From Streptomonospora salina (GTDB taxonomy: Bacteria; Actinomycetota; Actinomycetes; Streptosporangiales; Streptosporangiaceae): DNA of 64,000 nt. The notes under the pieces were generated by a model, which was given only the letters and a program-made list of their open reading frames with translations, had not been told where the DNA came from and did no database searches. The stretch lies in contig NZ_JACHLY010000001.1 in NCBI RefSeq assembly GCF_014204715.1, positions 3,804,501-3,868,500 on the forward strand. Reading direction: 5' to 3'. Below, piece after piece: positions 16,864-25,571 of this stretch (position 1 is its first letter; every line of letters starts with the position of its first letter). The translations under genes were made by a program, and so were the position numbers.

Positions 16864-17060
16864 GGGGCGGCGCCCGGCGGCTCCTTTCCGGGCCGGTGAC
16901 TACCCGGATGCGGCCGCTGCCGGGTGGCCGAACTTTTCCAGGCGGGTGCGGGCCTTGGACAGCTTCGGGTCGGCGAACAGCGGGGTGAACTTCGGCTGGA
17001 GGGCGACCGCATCGACCGTCGGGTCCAGCCGGCCCGCGCTCCCACAGGTCGATCCGTTCG
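16836..17060. repeat. Locus-internal repeat, copy A
   Basis: This segment aligns over its full length with 19107-19325. By eye about 80 percent of bases match, with small indels. It covers the last codons of rloB, the short gap and a decayed copy of the 3' end of the DUF262-HNH gene. In copy B the same order ends in a living DUF262 gene. The repeat is therefore a duplication scar that brackets the DUF262-DUF1524 gene. Confidence 0.75.
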
Positions 17061-17075
17061 TCGCCTCTCCGCGCG
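16905..17075 (-). pseudogene. Remnant of the 3' end of a DUF262-HNH gene
   Basis: Read on the minus strand, this stretch matches the last 45-50 codons of the DUF262-HNH gene at 19175-19325. The living gene ends NTTFAPLFTDPQLSRARTR and then LEQFGHPAAAS. The remnant keeps the matching PKLSKARTRLEKFGHPAAA but has no gene body in front. It abuts the 3' end of the DUF262-DUF1524 gene. It is a relic of a former second copy of the DUF262-HNH gene. Confidence 0.7.
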
Positions 17076-17116
17076 CGCATTGCGAGGGTCTCACATTCTG
17101 TCCGATACGCCGGACC

Positions 17117-18904
17117 TCACTCGATGCTTGTGAGGGGGAATCGCTCAATCACTTTGTCCGCCAGTGCGTTCGTCCGCTCATCGATGTCGTCGGCCGTCCA
17201 CGACTTCCGACCGGCGAGGTCAGAATTCAGCGGCAGCCCGTTGCGGTATCCGATGGGCCTCCCCTGAGGATCCCGGCGGTCCCGCTTCTCGAGGAAGGAC
17301 TTGTTGCCGAGGTTGCTGTTGTAGGCGGTGATCGTGAGGTTGCCGAGTCTGTGGCGGTGCTCCTCCTGCACCTTTTTGGCGTTGTCCTCGCCCCCGAGCA
17401 TCTCCTGCCACGCCGACGGCAGGTTGTCGCCCTGCGGGAGAATGTGTTCGATCGTCCAGACGTAGTGGTTCGAATCCCGACGCCACAGATTGACATCCGT
17501 CTCTCTGGTCATCGCGTCCTCGGTCAGGGTCGTGAGAATGTAGCGCGCGACGTCGGTGTTCTCCTCATAGATTCGTCCCAGTAGATTCTTTCGAAAATCC
17601 TCATCGGTGGCCGAGGCCTCCGTCAAGCGCTTAGTGATCAGCCTCAGGACATCTTCGCCTCGCGTACCACCGATTTCCTCGATCGTGGTCATGAACAGCT
17701 TGTCCAACTCGTACGTCTGCGGATGCCCGGTGAGATTGCGACGGACGAAGAAGCTGATCAGCCGGTCCACGACTTGCTCCATATGGGAATCCGTCAGCTC
17801 CAGTTCGCGTTGCTTCGACATCAACCGGATGACCAGGACGTAGGACGGCGCACCTTGGGCACGCATCAATCGCTGAAACGCTCGATCAAGCGATGTCGGC
17901 TGGTCAAGCTCCACCACACAGTTGATCCGCCCGTAGATCCGACTGGCGTCGACCAGCTGGCCGACGACTCGCTGAAGATCCTCACGGAGAAGAGATTCGT
18001 AGATTCGGATCAGATTGGATTTCTTTGCCACAGACGCGTTCGGCACGTTCGGAAGTTCGGCTTTGAACGCGTTGTAGTAATGGCGCAGGAACCGCTCCTG
18101 AACAACATAGTGGTCGCCCAGGCTCGTGAGTATGGCGTTCCAATTATCGAACGCCTCGTCGACGTTCATGACCTGCTTCTTCTCCGACTCGGCGAGCAGG
18201 TGGGTCTTGATGAGGTCGACTGGCGAGAGGGGCATTCCGCGGTTGTTGAGCGACTCGAACAGCGAAAAGGCGTCAGCGTGGTTGGCGACCTCGATCTTCA
18301 CGATCACCGCTTGCAACGCCGCCTCGTGGACCCTCAGCGCAGCCTCCGGCTCCGTGATCTGCTCAGTCTCGGCGAGCTTGACGATGGCCGACCGGAAGTA
18401 GCGATAACACTTCGCGATCCTGCGGCTGGGATAGTACGGCCTACATTCACCCCGGACCGGCAAGCCGGCCTCCTCCAGGGTCCGTCCGTAGTCGTCGAAA
18501 TTGTGCCCCTGTTTCTGCGGCGTCACCCTCGGCTGCTTGTCGGTTTTGTGTACCAGCTGTCGGCTCAAGTTCGTCACGTCAGTTCGAGTGTCATCGTCGA
18601 GCTGATCGATATGGTTCCTGAGTACTGAATGCACTGCAGCGAGCAGCAGAGTAAGCGTCGTCAGCCTCTGCTGGCCGTCGATGACCTGCAGAACGTTGCT
18701 GTCGAGCGAGTCCGTGGTCTGATCCAGCGTGATGATCGTGCCCAGGAAGTGCGCCCCGTCAGCCTCGATGAGGTCTTCGAAGAGGTCCTCCCACTGCGGC
18801 TTGTACCAGGAGTACTCACGCTGATACGGCGGCACGCTGTACATCACATTGCCCTCGTGGCTGAGGAGCGTATGCACGGGGTACTGGTTGGCCGACTTGA
18901 TCAT
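17117..18904 (-). CDS. DUF262-DUF1524 protein (GmrSD-like restriction factor)
   Basis: This 595-residue protein fuses a ParB-like DUF262 domain to a C-terminal His-Me-type DUF1524 nuclease domain, the layout of single-chain GmrSD/BrxU-like type IV restriction enzymes. DUF262 marks are PYQREYSW (26-33) and VIDGQQRLTTLTLL (74-87), the latter a nucleotide-binding and hydrolysis motif. The nuclease His is in WTIEHILPQ (His487), followed by RLGNLTITAYNSNLGN. Such enzymes attack DNA with modified bases. The ATG at 18904 follows GGAAGG; the open frame continues upstream, but only through a UvrD remnant. Its base composition is lower in GC than its neighbours and it lies between two gene remnants, so it looks like a later replacement at this locus. 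Confidence 0.85.
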   Translation of the reverse strand: MIKSANQYPVHTLLSHEGNVMYSVPPYQREYSWYKPQWEDLFEDLIEADGAHFLGTIITLDQTTDSLDSNVLQVIDGQQRLTTLTLLLAAVHSVLRNHIDQLDDDTRTDVTNLSRQLVHKTDKQPRVTPQKQGHNFDDYGRTLEEAGLPVRGECRPYYPSRRIAKCYRYFRSAIVKLAETEQITEPEAALRVHEAALQAVIVKIEVANHADAFSLFESLNNRGMPLSPVDLIKTHLLAESEKKQVMNVDEAFDNWNAILTSLGDHYVVQERFLRHYYNAFKAELPNVPNASVAKKSNLIRIYESLLREDLQRVVGQLVDASRIYGRINCVVELDQPTSLDRAFQRLMRAQGAPSYVLVIRLMSKQRELELTDSHMEQVVDRLISFFVRRNLTGHPQTYELDKLFMTTIEEIGGTRGEDVLRLITKRLTEASATDEDFRKNLLGRIYEENTDVARYILTTLTEDAMTRETDVNLWRRDSNHYVWTIEHILPQGDNLPSAWQEMLGGEDNAKKVQEEHRHRLGNLTITAYNSNLGNKSFLEKRDRRDPQGRPIGYRNGLPLNSDLAGRKSWTADDIDERTNALADKVIERFPLTSIE

Positions 18905-18989
18905 CGGGCACCTTCCGAACTGTCGACGATGTCGAGAAGAGACCGGCTCTGTACGGTTCTCTTTGTTTCCACTGATGACACGGCGAGGG

Positions 18990-19106
18990 GCAGCAGGCCT
19001 TGGCTGGGCCCGGTCGGCGTCGGCGCCGACCACGGCCAGGAAGCGGAACTCCAGCCCCATCATGCGGTGCACGGTCCCCATCGGGACCGCCTCGTCCTCG
19101 GCCCGG
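18990..19106 (-). pseudogene. Remnant of a UvrD-type helicase 3' region
   Basis: On the minus strand this encodes AEDEAVPMGTVHRMMGLEFR followed by FLAVVGADADR. The living helicase at 21564-23678 has the matching AEEDAVSVGTMHRMKGLEFR followed by CLAVVGADADR. The match covers about 110 bp and then stops in unrelated sequence. The frame is fused by chance to the downstream DUF262-DUF1524 gene but has no start of its own family. It is a relic of a second RelE-UvrD gene. Confidence 0.8.
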
Positions 19107-19325
19107 CATCGGGCAAGGGCCACCGGGCGTAGGTAGGGCGGCGCCCGGCGGCGCCTGTGGCCGGTCCCGGTCGGCTAGCTCGCCGCTGCCGGGTGGCCGA
19201 ACTGTTCCAGGCGGGTGCGGGCCCTGGACAGCTGCGGGTCGGTGAACAGCGGCGCGAACGTCGTGTTGAGCGCCAGCGCCTCCACCGTCAGGTCCAGGCG
19301 GCCGCGCTCCCACAGGTCGCCGAAA
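19107..19325. repeat. Locus-internal repeat, copy B
   Basis: This is the partner of the repeat at 16836-17060. It includes the 3' end of the intact DUF262-HNH gene and about 70 bp beyond its stop. Its outer edge joins the UvrD remnant, whereas copy A joins rloB, so the breakpoint sits near the shared string GGCATCGGGCAAGGG. Confidence 0.75.
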
Positions 19326-21481
19326 CCGTCGGAGACCGCCGGCGCGTTGAGCAGTTTGCGGGCGGTCTCCAGGGGCGTCAGGTCGTAGAGCATGTTCAGG
19401 AAGCGCGGGTCGTTGTGCCCCGCCTCGTCGCGGGCGCGCCGGTAGAGACCGTGCATGGCGGCGTCGAACTCCCGCAGCAGGGCGTTCCCGCCGGGGGAGC
19501 CGACCGGTTCGGCACCGTCCGCGTCCTCCGTCGGATCCGGCCCTTCCTGCGACTCGGCGGTCGCCTCTCCGGCCGCTGCGGCGTTCTGCCGGTCCACGAA
19601 CCCGCGCAGCGCGTCCGTCGAGGTGAACACGGCATAGCCCAGCTCCGTGAGCCGGCGCACGTCCGCATGGTCGGAGTCGAGCTCCAGCACCACCGGCGCC
19701 CCCTTGCCCGGCTGCAGGCCCTCGGGCCAGAACGCTTCGGCCACGGCCAGTTCGCGGCCGGTGTCGGGGTCGCCGATGCTCGTGTCGGTGGAGGGCTCGG
19801 CGTAGCCGTCGCGCTGCAGTTCCTCGATCAGTTCGCGGACCTGTACTACCCGGGGGTTGTCGTCGGCGGGGTCGGTGACCAGCTGCACCGGCGCAAGCTC
19901 GGTGTCGTCGCCGCCGGGCCGGGTCCCGTCGTGCAACCCGGCGAGGAAGTCCCGGGCCGCCTTGGCCAGCAGCTCGCGCCGTTCCTGCAGGAAGTCCGGG
20001 TAGCGCTCCACCCGCCACAGGTCGGGGTCGGCGGGGATCCACTGCGACTCCAGCACCCCGGGATGGCGCTCCTCGGCCTCGGCGAAGTAGTCCTGCGGAG
20101 CCTTCTTCCCGATCTCCAGGTTCGACTGCTGGGTCAGGAAGCAGAAGTTGGCGAGGGCGTTGACCTGTCCCGCGCTGTAGCTCTTGTCGAGCAGGGCCTT
20201 GGGGAAGATGTGGTGCATCTGCAGCGACGTCAGCTTGCCCAGCGACTCCGCCTTCAGCTCCAGCCCGCTGCCGAAGTCCCGTGCGCCCATCACCCGCGTC
20301 AGCATGTACAGCAGCGGGTAGAAGCGCGCCCCCCGGGTGAAGGCCTCGAAATCGTGGGCGCGGATGTCGAGGTTCCCGCCGCGCCACCGCTCCAGGGTCT
20401 CGATGAGTCCGTCGACCCCGCTGTTCGCGGCGGCCTTGTAGTCCTCTTGGAGCGAGGTCTCCGTCGATCCGCTGAACCGGCCCCGCAGCGCCGAGTGGAT
20501 GTACCAGAACAGGACCTTGTCGCGCCGGGCGCTGTCCTTGAAGGCGTCGCCGTCGACGCTGAGCAGCCGGGCGACGACCGGAATCGCCGAGCGGCCCATG
20601 AGGACCCGGTCGTGGTCCAGCCCCAGACGGCCCGAGGCCGCGTCGAGGAACGTGTCGGTGTGCTCGACGGACGTGCGCAGAGCGGTCCCGAATTCCGCGG
20701 CGGACACGCCCCTGAGGGCCTTGAAGTCCGCTTGGCCGGTGGCGACCGCCGTGGCGTTGCGCAGCAGCCAGTCAAGCGAGAACGAGAAACCCGCCGCCTC
20801 CCAGCGGTCCAGGTGGCCGCGCATCTCTTCGCGCGTTTCCGGCCGCTCCGCGCACAGCCTGGCCAGTGCCAGATCGCCCTTGGACAGCTTGGTGCCGCCG
20901 CTGTTGACCCGGTTGAAGATGTCGACGACCTCGTCCACGGTCTTTTCGGCCCCGTCGATCTTCTCCTGGTGGAGCTCCCGGTCGGTGATCTGCGCCAGCC
21001 GGTTGAGCCGGTCCAGGTACCGCTGTCCCTTGTCGGGCCGGTCGGCGAAGGTCGCCAGGAACGGCACCGGGCCGGAGGCGAACAGATCGGTGACGCCGAT
21101 CCAGGTGTCGTCGCCGCTCATCTTGCTCGCCGCGTAGAACTCGAACGCTTCGGACTCCACGTTGAAGTACAGCCCGGTGAACACTTTCGGGTCGCCGCGG
21201 AAGAACGCCGGCGGCCTACCGCGGATGACGGCGTACAGCGTCGTCACCCGCTGCTGCCCGTCCAGCAGCAGCAGGTGCGTCCCGTTTCCGGGGATGCCGC
21301 CGGTCACCGCGACCTCGGCCGCGGTCTCCCACATCAGCAGGCTGCCGACGGGATCGCCGCGGTACATCGACGTCATCAGCGCGCGCACCTGCTCGCGGTT
21401 CCACACGTAGCCGCGCTGGAACTCCGGCAGCTGCACCGTGCCGACCTCGATCTGGTCGAGCAGCATCGACAGTTTGGTCAT
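19175..21481 (-). CDS. DUF262 protein with HNH motif and long C-terminal extension
   Basis: This 768-residue protein opens with DUF262 (PEFQRGYVW at 19-27, LLLDGQQRVTTLY at 71-83). An HNH-like nuclease core follows, with MHHIFPKALL (His423/His424) and NALANFCFLTQQSN. About 300 more residues form no domain I recognise; they hold acidic linkers and end EQFGHPAAAS. DUF262 domains are ParB-like NTPases that switch nuclease activity in GmrSD-type defence. The gene follows the RelE-UvrD helicase gene by 82 bp on the same strand and probably acts with it. A decayed second copy of its 3' end lies at 16905-17075. The architecture differs from the DUF262-DUF1524 neighbour, so this is not a simple paralogue. 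Confidence 0.83.
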   Translation of the reverse strand: MTKLSMLLDQIEVGTVQLPEFQRGYVWNREQVRALMTSMYRGDPVGSLLMWETAAEVAVTGGIPGNGTHLLLLDGQQRVTTLYAVIRGRPPAFFRGDPKVFTGLYFNVESEAFEFYAASKMSGDDTWIGVTDLFASGPVPFLATFADRPDKGQRYLDRLNRLAQITDRELHQEKIDGAEKTVDEVVDIFNRVNSGGTKLSKGDLALARLCAERPETREEMRGHLDRWEAAGFSFSLDWLLRNATAVATGQADFKALRGVSAAEFGTALRTSVEHTDTFLDAASGRLGLDHDRVLMGRSAIPVVARLLSVDGDAFKDSARRDKVLFWYIHSALRGRFSGSTETSLQEDYKAAANSGVDGLIETLERWRGGNLDIRAHDFEAFTRGARFYPLLYMLTRVMGARDFGSGLELKAESLGKLTSLQMHHIFPKALLDKSYSAGQVNALANFCFLTQQSNLEIGKKAPQDYFAEAEERHPGVLESQWIPADPDLWRVERYPDFLQERRELLAKAARDFLAGLHDGTRPGGDDTELAPVQLVTDPADDNPRVVQVRELIEELQRDGYAEPSTDTSIGDPDTGRELAVAEAFWPEGLQPGKGAPVVLELDSDHADVRRLTELGYAVFTSTDALRGFVDRQNAAAAGEATAESQEGPDPTEDADGAEPVGSPGGNALLREFDAAMHGLYRRARDEAGHNDPRFLNMLYDLTPLETARKLLNAPAVSDGFGDLWERGRLDLTVEALALNTTFAPLFTDPQLSRARTRLEQFGHPAAAS

Positions 21482-21563
21482 CGTCCACCTTCCTGCTTCC
21501 TGCTTCTTGGGGGGACGTTCGCGAAAATGCGGCGGGGGACACGCGGGCGACGGACCGCGCCGC

Positions 21564-23678
21564 TCACCCCGCCTTCGGCAGGAACGGGCTGGGCTCGCCC
21601 TGCCAGGTGACGTTGAGGAGTTCGCGCGCCCGGGTGCAGGCCACGAACAGCAGGCAGCGTTCGCGCTGCAGGTCGTTGGCGTGGGCGACGGCGTCCTCGG
21701 ATTCCGGGGTGAGGGCCTTGGCCGAGGGGATCCGGTCGGCGTCGGCGCCGACCACCGCCAGGCAGCGGAACTCCAGCCCCTTCATGCGGTGCATGGTCCC
21801 CACCGACACCGCGTCCTCCTCGGCTTGGCCGCCGCGGAGCATGCGCGCCGCGACGCCCGCCTGGACCAGGGCGTCGGCGGCTTCCTCGGCCAGGCGGTTG
21901 GAGCGCGCCGCCACACCGATCTCGCTCGGCAGCACGTCGGCGCCCAGCCACTCCCGCACCGTGTCGGCCAGGGCGCGCAGCTCGGCGGCCCGGTTCGCGA
22001 ACCCCGTGAGCTGCGGCGGCAGGCCGCTGACCTCGGAGCGGCAGCCCGCCAGCGTCTCCAGGCCGCCGTCCATGTCGTCGATGCTCTCGCCGTGCAGCAG
22101 CTCCAGGCTCCACCCCAGGATCTGGGCGGTGGTGCGGTAGTTGACCCGCAGCCGCCGCGACCGGCCCGTGACGTCGACGCCGACCTCGCGCAGGCTGACC
22201 CGGTTGGCGTAGATGCGCTGGTGGGTGTCGCCGGCGATGAAGACGTCGTCGGGGGCGTGGGGAACGGCCGCCCGCAGCAGCCGCCACTTCTCCGGGCCCA
22301 GATCCTGGGCTTCGTCGACGACCACGTGCCGGTAGGGCTTGTCGTCGTCGGCGCGTTCGGCGAGGATGCGTGCGGCTTCGGCGCACACCGACTCGTGGGT
22401 CCACAGGCCGCCGTCGCGCAGCTCGCGCTGGAATTCCCACACCGCCTGCCACACGCGGGCCTTCTGCGCGGCGCCCAGCCGCCGGCCGCGCCCGGTGCGC
22501 TTGGCGGCCAGGTAGGCGTCGGCGGAGTCGATGCGCTTGGCCAGGATCACCTGGCGCCACTCCTCGGCCAGGAACGCGGGGCTGAACCCGGCCCCGGTGT
22601 GCTCGGCGGCCGCGGTCCACAGCTCCCGCTCGCGCTGGTTCTGCAGCAGCTGCGGCGGCCCGTGCACCTCGCGGAAGACGCGGTGGGCGAGCTTGTCGAC
22701 GTGCTCGACCGTGACCGCCTCCAGCGGCTCCGGGGTGTCGGCCAGCACTTTCATCCCCGCCGCCAGTGACTCCGCCAGCGTCGACGTGAACGTCGTGACC
22801 AGCACCGGCCCCGCGCCGCGCTCGGCGAGGGCGCGGGCGCGGTGCAGCGCGACGACGGTCTTGCCGGTTCCGGGACCGCCCGTGACCCGCGCCGGGCCGC
22901 TGTGGCGGGCCTCGGCCGCGTCGCGCTGCATCGGGTGCAGGTAGACCCGCCACAGGTCGAACGGCCGGGCGAAGACCGCCATCAGCTCGCCCGGTCCGTC
23001 CACCAGGACGACGCGGTCGGGGCTGCGCCGCACGGCCGCGTCCAGGTCCTCCGGGTCGAACCCGTCGCCGCCGGAGGTGATGGCCGCGCCCAACTCGTCC
23101 CACACCTGCTCCGGCGCCATGCCCGTGGCCAGCCCGTACAGCACCTGCCACTGGGTCGTCGGCAGGAACATCCGGGCCGTCTCCAGCTGCACCGGGTCGG
23201 TCAGCACCCGCGCGAACTCCAGGGTCTGCGGGTCGATGCCGAGCCGGTGCATGTCGGCGTCGGCGACCTCCGCGAACAGCTCCGCCGGCTCCTCCCGCTG
23301 CCGCGTGGCCGCCATCTGCTCCAGGTGCGGCCGGACGGTGTCGATGGCCTCGCTGTCGCGGATCTCGATGCGCCCGGTGGCGGAGTTGACCGAGGCGGTG
23401 CGCCGCGCCGCCCACGCGTAGGCCTCGTCGTGCGGCAGGACCTTCAGCAGCGTGTAGATGTCGCCGGACTCGGGCGCGAGCACGACGCCGCGGTGGGATT
23501 TGCCGATGCGGATGGTGCGGAACCGCCGGTCGCGGGCGTGGGTCACCTTCTCCAGATGCAGGCCGGTGTGGGTGGCGCGGTCGAACTTGGCGAACACCTC
23601 CTCCACCCGGTCCTGCACGGGCTTCTCCAGGTCGGCGAACTCGCGGAGGAAGTCGCGGTCGATGGCGAGCGTGGGCAA
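21564..23678 (-). CDS. RelE-like domain fused to UvrD/Rep superfamily 1 helicase
   Basis: This is a 704-residue fusion. Residues 1-95 look like a RelE/ParE-type toxin fold (FLREFADLEKPVQDRVEEVF, then RTIRIGKSHRGVVLAPESGD and YTLLKVLPHDEAYAWA). The rest is an SF1 helicase: Q-like motif HPMQRDAAE, Walker A GGPGTGKT (267-274), VVVDEAQDLGPEKW, IAGDTHQRIYANR, VNYRTT, and the C-terminal GTMHRMKGLEFRCLAV and LLFVACTRAR motifs. It starts with TTG at 23678 behind AAGGAG. The toxin-like part may bind ribosomes or nucleic acid, or be a structural relic. Its gene lies between a kinase and a DUF262 gene in the defence island. A partial second copy lies at 18990-19106. Confidence 0.85.
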   Translation of the reverse strand: MPTLAIDRDFLREFADLEKPVQDRVEEVFAKFDRATHTGLHLEKVTHARDRRFRTIRIGKSHRGVVLAPESGDIYTLLKVLPHDEAYAWAARRTASVNSATGRIEIRDSEAIDTVRPHLEQMAATRQREEPAELFAEVADADMHRLGIDPQTLEFARVLTDPVQLETARMFLPTTQWQVLYGLATGMAPEQVWDELGAAITSGGDGFDPEDLDAAVRRSPDRVVLVDGPGELMAVFARPFDLWRVYLHPMQRDAAEARHSGPARVTGGPGTGKTVVALHRARALAERGAGPVLVTTFTSTLAESLAAGMKVLADTPEPLEAVTVEHVDKLAHRVFREVHGPPQLLQNQRERELWTAAAEHTGAGFSPAFLAEEWRQVILAKRIDSADAYLAAKRTGRGRRLGAAQKARVWQAVWEFQRELRDGGLWTHESVCAEAARILAERADDDKPYRHVVVDEAQDLGPEKWRLLRAAVPHAPDDVFIAGDTHQRIYANRVSLREVGVDVTGRSRRLRVNYRTTAQILGWSLELLHGESIDDMDGGLETLAGCRSEVSGLPPQLTGFANRAAELRALADTVREWLGADVLPSEIGVAARSNRLAEEAADALVQAGVAARMLRGGQAEEDAVSVGTMHRMKGLEFRCLAVVGADADRIPSAKALTPESEDAVAHANDLQRERCLLFVACTRARELLNVTWQGEPSPFLPKAG

Positions 23679-23742
23679 CGGGGGAGCTCCTTGTAGCGGG
23701 GGGCGGGTGCGGTGGGCGGCCGCGGACCGGGGCCGGCCGGGG

Positions 23743-25389
23743 TCAGCCGCCGTCGGATTCGCCGAGGGGGGCGTGCAGGAGGCCGAGGACCTGCCTGAGC
23801 TGGGGGTGGTCGGGTCCGTGAATGCGCCTGAGGTCGTCGGCGAGGGAGCGCAGCGTGCGTTCGGCCCGCGTGTGGCGGCCGGCGCCGCGCTCCAGCAGGC
23901 CGATCTGGCGGCGCAGCTCCAGCGGGCGCTGGTCGTCGGGGCCGTAGACCCGCTCTTCGTCGGCCAGCAGCCGCCGCAGCGTCTCCAGCGCCGCGTCGGT
24001 CTCGCCCATCAGCGCCCGGCACGTCGCGTTCTGCAGGCGGCAGCGGAAGACCAGCGAGTCGTCGGAACCGTCGCGTTCGGCCAGGTCGCAGGCGAGGTCG
24101 TAGAACACCGGCGCGGCGTTGCGGAAGTCGCCGCCTTCGAAGAGGACGTTGGCCCAGTCCATGCGCAGGTCCACCACGTCGCTGTCGGCGCCGCCGAAGA
24201 CGGTGACGGCGGTGCCTACGGCGGCCCGCAGCACGTCGGCGGCCTGGCGGTAGCGCGACGAAGCGGCCAGGTCGGCGGCGCGCTCCCGGGTGCCGGCGAT
24301 GTCGGTGCGCGCCATGCCGGTGCCGGTCGCGGCACCGCCGGCGGCGGAGCCGTCCGGCCCGGGCCGGACGTCCACGGGGTCGGGGATGTCCGGGGCGCCC
24401 GGGTCGTCGGGGGTGCCGGACGCCGCCGGCGGGGAGGTGGAGCCGCCGGCGAAGACCCGGTCGAGCACCGCCGCCTGCATCCGCACCGGGCTGGGCAGCG
24501 CCGGCGGGTGCAGCACACCCGGGATCGGCCCGAGGTCCGCGGCGTGGGGCAGCAGCGACCGGTAGACCTCCTCCGCTCCCGCGGGGCGGTCGTCCGGCGA
24601 CTTCTCCAGCAGGGACTCCACCACCCGCAGCAACCCGTCGGGCACGTCGGGGCGCAGGCTCTGCAGCGGCCGCGGAGCTTCGCCGACCTGCTTGTGCATC
24701 ACCGCATACGGCGTCGAACCGCTGAACGCCCGCGCGCCCGCCAGCATCTCGTAGAGCACGCACCCCAGCGAGTACAGGTCGCTCTGCGGCGTGGAACCGC
24801 CGGTCATCAGCTGCTCGGGCGCCATATAGGCCGGGGTGCCGGGCGTTTCGCCGCTGCGGGTGATGCGGGAGGTGTCCGCGCCCTCCATCGCCACGGCCAG
24901 CCCGAAGTCCAGCACCTTGACCGTGCCGTCGGGCTCCAGCATCAGGTTGACGGGTTTGAGGTCGCGGTGCACCAGCGAGGCGCCGTGCGCGGCGGTCAGC
25001 ACCGAGCACACCTGCGCGGCGACCGCCGCCGCCCACCCCGCGTCCAGCCGCTCCTGCTCGGCCACCAGGTCGGCGAGGCTGATGCCGTGCACCCGCTGCA
25101 TGACCAGGTACGGGCGGGCGTCCAGGCTCCCGGCGTCGTAGACCGCGGGCACACCGGGGTGGCGCAGCCGCGCCGTGATGCGCGACTCGCGCACGAACCG
25201 CCGCACCATCTCCTGGTCGTGCTCGCCGTCGGGGAACCGGATGAACTTGACAGCGACCTCGCGGTCCAGGCGGGTGTCGTGGCCCTCCCACACCTCGCCC
25301 ATGCCGCCGCGGGCCAGCGGCATCGGTCTGAGCTCGTAGCGCCCGTCCAGCATGTCGCTGTGCGGGTCGGACGCGTGCTCCGGGCTCAT
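23743..25389 (-). CDS. Ser/Thr protein kinase with C-terminal TPR-like repeats
   Basis: This 548-residue cytoplasmic kinase of the PknB/Hanks type has the Gly loop ARGGMGEVW (26-34), Lys48 in VAVKFI, the catalytic loop VHRDLKPVNLM (140-150), DFG at 161-163 and the activation segment TPGTPAYMAPEQL. No membrane segment follows. After a Gly/Pro/Asp-rich linker (about 340-400) the tail (400-548) holds helical repeats of the TPR kind found in bacterial stress sensors. The ATG at 25389 is preceded by AGGAGG. The neighbours are defence genes on both sides and the strand is the same. A signalling role in the defence response is therefore likely, as with PglW-like kinases in Pgl/BREX, although it is not a PglW. 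Confidence 0.88.
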   Translation of the reverse strand: MSPEHASDPHSDMLDGRYELRPMPLARGGMGEVWEGHDTRLDREVAVKFIRFPDGEHDQEMVRRFVRESRITARLRHPGVPAVYDAGSLDARPYLVMQRVHGISLADLVAEQERLDAGWAAAVAAQVCSVLTAAHGASLVHRDLKPVNLMLEPDGTVKVLDFGLAVAMEGADTSRITRSGETPGTPAYMAPEQLMTGGSTPQSDLYSLGCVLYEMLAGARAFSGSTPYAVMHKQVGEAPRPLQSLRPDVPDGLLRVVESLLEKSPDDRPAGAEEVYRSLLPHAADLGPIPGVLHPPALPSPVRMQAAVLDRVFAGGSTSPPAASGTPDDPGAPDIPDPVDVRPGPDGSAAGGAATGTGMARTDIAGTRERAADLAASSRYRQAADVLRAAVGTAVTVFGGADSDVVDLRMDWANVLFEGGDFRNAAPVFYDLACDLAERDGSDDSLVFRCRLQNATCRALMGETDAALETLRRLLADEERVYGPDDQRPLELRRQIGLLERGAGRHTRAERTLRSLADDLRRIHGPDHPQLRQVLGLLHAPLGESDGG

Positions 25390-25571
25390 GGGGGCGCCTC
25401 CTGGGGGAAGTGTCGTCGTCGGGGTGCGGGACGGTGCGCGGTGCGGCCGGAAACCGCAGGTGTCAGGCGGTGACCGCGGTTCTCGGACGTCTGCGGGAAA
25501 CGAGGGGGCCGTGGTCCCGGGGACGGGCGCCCCACCGAGGATGGCAGGCCGCGGGCCGTCGCGCCGCCCCG

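Noticed and set aside
18905-19123. Extending the DUF262-DUF1524 protein to the upstream ATG at 19123
   Set aside because: The extra 73 residues are a UvrD-helicase fragment followed by random sequence. The ATG at 18904 has a good ribosome site and begins at the family's N-terminus.
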